From the NCBI GenBank assembly GCA_937930275.1, contig CALGLM010000400.1, forward strand, positions 1 through 6,897: a DNA stretch of 6,897 nt. The letters run 5' to 3'. This DNA is from an uncultured Ignavibacteria bacterium (GTDB lineage: Bacteria > Bacteroidota > Ignavibacteria > Ignavibacteriales > Melioribacteraceae). A program made the translations under genes and the position numbers. Under the pieces are notes generated by a model. That model was given only the letters and a program-made list of their open reading frames with translations. It was not told the origin of the DNA and did no database searches. Below, piece after piece: positions 5,980 to 6,897 of this stretch (the stretch's first letter is position 1; each line of letters opens with the position of its first letter).

Positions 5980-6850
5980 ATGGAAATATTCCCTCTCATT
6001 ATTATTTTAATGGCATTTATTTTCGATTTTTACAACGGAATGAATGATGCCGCAAATTCAATAGCAACTGTTGTATCAACCCGTGTTTTAACTCCTACAC
6101 AAGCGGTTATTTGGGCTGCTTTTTTTAATTTTGTTGCTGCTTTTACTTTTGGTGTTGGTGTAGCAAAAACTATCGGTAGCGGAATTGTTGTTACTGATAT
6201 AGTTAGTAATTCGGTTATTTTTGCTTCCTTATTCGGCGCTATTTTAACAAGTGCTTTTGCAACTCATATGGGTTTCCCTATCAGTATTTCGCATGCCATT
6301 ATCGGTGGATTAGGCGGTGCTGCTCTTGTAAAAGCAGGAGCTTCATCAATAATAGCTTCGGGATTTGTAAAGGTTTTTGTATTTATCTTTCTTGCACCAA
6401 TAATTGGTTTTGTTATTTCTATTGTTTTTTCTATTGCAACTCTTTGGTTAGTAAGAAATTCTCAACCGCATAAAGTAGATCATTGGTTTAGAAAGTTACA
6501 GCTTGTATCTGCCGGTTTATATAGTCTTAGCCACGGTGCAAATGATGCTCAAAAAACAATGGGTATTATTACATTAGTACTATTTTCAAATGCGTTAATT
6601 CCCACCTTTGAAGTTCCCTTCTGGGTTGAATTTTCAAGTTATTCTATTATTTCATTGGGTACTTTAATAGGTGGCTGGAAAGTAATAAAAACACTTGGCA
6701 TGCGAATGACAAAATTAAATGCATTCGGCGGTTTTAGTGCTGAATCTTCTGCCGGTTTAACTATTATTTTTGCAACAATATTAGGAATTCCTGTTAGTAC
6801 AACCCACACTATTACAGGTTCAATTGCCGGAGTAGGAATTATAAAAGGCG
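5980..6850 (+). CDS. pit: PiT-family inorganic phosphate transporter, 3'-truncated at the contig end
   Basis: This is an integral membrane protein of the PHO4/PiT family, which imports phosphate (often as metal-phosphate) in symport with H+ or Na+. The first family repeat is DFYNGMNDAANSIATVV (16-32), followed by GFPISISHAIIGG (98-110). The second half has SHGANDAQK (184-192) and PVSTTHTITGSIAGVG (271-286), the mirrored PiT repeat. Hydrophobic helices lie near 3-24, 41-62, 79-95, 104-120, 128-158, 193-207, 218-234 and 255-287. Only residues 1-290 are genomic. The codons after base 6850 are sequencing adapter, so the apparent ending EIGRAHV and its stop are artificial. Family length suggests some 40-50 residues, including the last helix, are missing. 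The start at 5980 is ten bases after the DUF47 gene, with no clear Shine-Dalgarno, and the conserved first repeat begins right after it. The gene is not a pseudogene; it is simply cut by the contig end. Confidence 0.95.
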
Positions 6851-6897
6851 AGATCGGAAGAGCACACGTCTGAACTCCAGTCACCGTACGTAATCTC
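6851..6897 (+). other. Illumina TruSeq adapter contamination (index-side adapter, index and start of P7)
   Basis: The last 47 bases are non-biological. They begin AGATCGGAAGAGCACACGTC, the standard TruSeq 3' adapter, and continue to the end of its 34-base constant part at 6884. Eight bases CGTACGTA (6885-6892) then occupy the index position, and ATCTC (6893-6897) is the start of the P7 tail. As I recall, the index matches TruSeq index 22. The junction with genomic sequence is at 6850/6851, inside a pit codon. Confidence 0.98.

Noticed and set aside
1..6850. CRISPR array, insertion sequence, phage or defence system
   Set aside because: I saw no direct-repeat arrays, transposase or integrase motifs, terminal inverted repeats or known defence domains. 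All long frames are explained by housekeeping families plus one TPR protein.
6850..6873. Natural C-terminus and stop codon of the phosphate transporter
   Set aside because: The codons after base 6850 are adapter. The family is longer, so the gene is cut by the contig end rather than ended here.
6639..6884. 81-codon minus-strand ORF beginning MTGVQTCALPIS
   Set aside because: Its start and first dozen residues are translated from the Illumina adapter and the rest is antisense to pit. It is an artefact, not a gene.

Overview
The window is a 6.9 kb AT-rich bacterial contig, almost certainly a short-read assembly product. It is densely coded and holds two divergent transcription units separated by a 187-base AT-rich spacer. 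I would place it in the Bacteroidota/Chlorobiota/Ignavibacteria (FCB) neighbourhood, with modest confidence. The reasons are the AT-rich codon use, the general look of the proteins, and initiation regions that are partly A-rich without Shine-Dalgarno sites and partly strongly Shine-Dalgarno-led. No rRNA, tRNA, CRISPR array, insertion sequence or phage gene is visible.

Minus-strand unit, in order of transcription: a class-II FAD/NAD(P)H disulfide oxidoreductase of the CoA-disulfide reductase / NADH oxidase type (5164-3800); uracil phosphoribosyltransferase upp (3799-3179), which starts on the base after the oxidoreductase stop codon; a secreted or periplasmic TPR-repeat protein of unknown function (3210-2170), whose start overlaps the end of upp; and, after 54 bases, a bifunctional RelA/SpoT-type (p)ppGpp synthetase/hydrolase (2115 to the left edge, with the end of its ACT domain missing). 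The packing suggests one operon joining thiol/redox metabolism, pyrimidine salvage and the stringent response. The functional link is inference.

Plus-strand unit: a DUF47 PhoU-like protein (5352-5969), then 10 bases later a PiT-family inorganic phosphate transporter (from 5980). This is the widespread accessory-protein/Pit phosphate uptake pair.

The most important anomaly is at the right end. Bases 6851-6897 are not genomic: they match the Illumina TruSeq 3' (index-side) adapter, including an eight-base index and the start of the P7 tail. The phosphate transporter is therefore cut off by the contig end. Its apparent last residues and stop codon come from adapter sequence, as does the start of an opposite-strand ORF in the same place. 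I do not see a previously undescribed system here. The points worth a second look are the adapter, the tight gene junctions (same-frame single-stop junction and start-codon ambiguity), a divergent redox-cysteine motif in the oxidoreductase, and a small palindrome in the divergent spacer.
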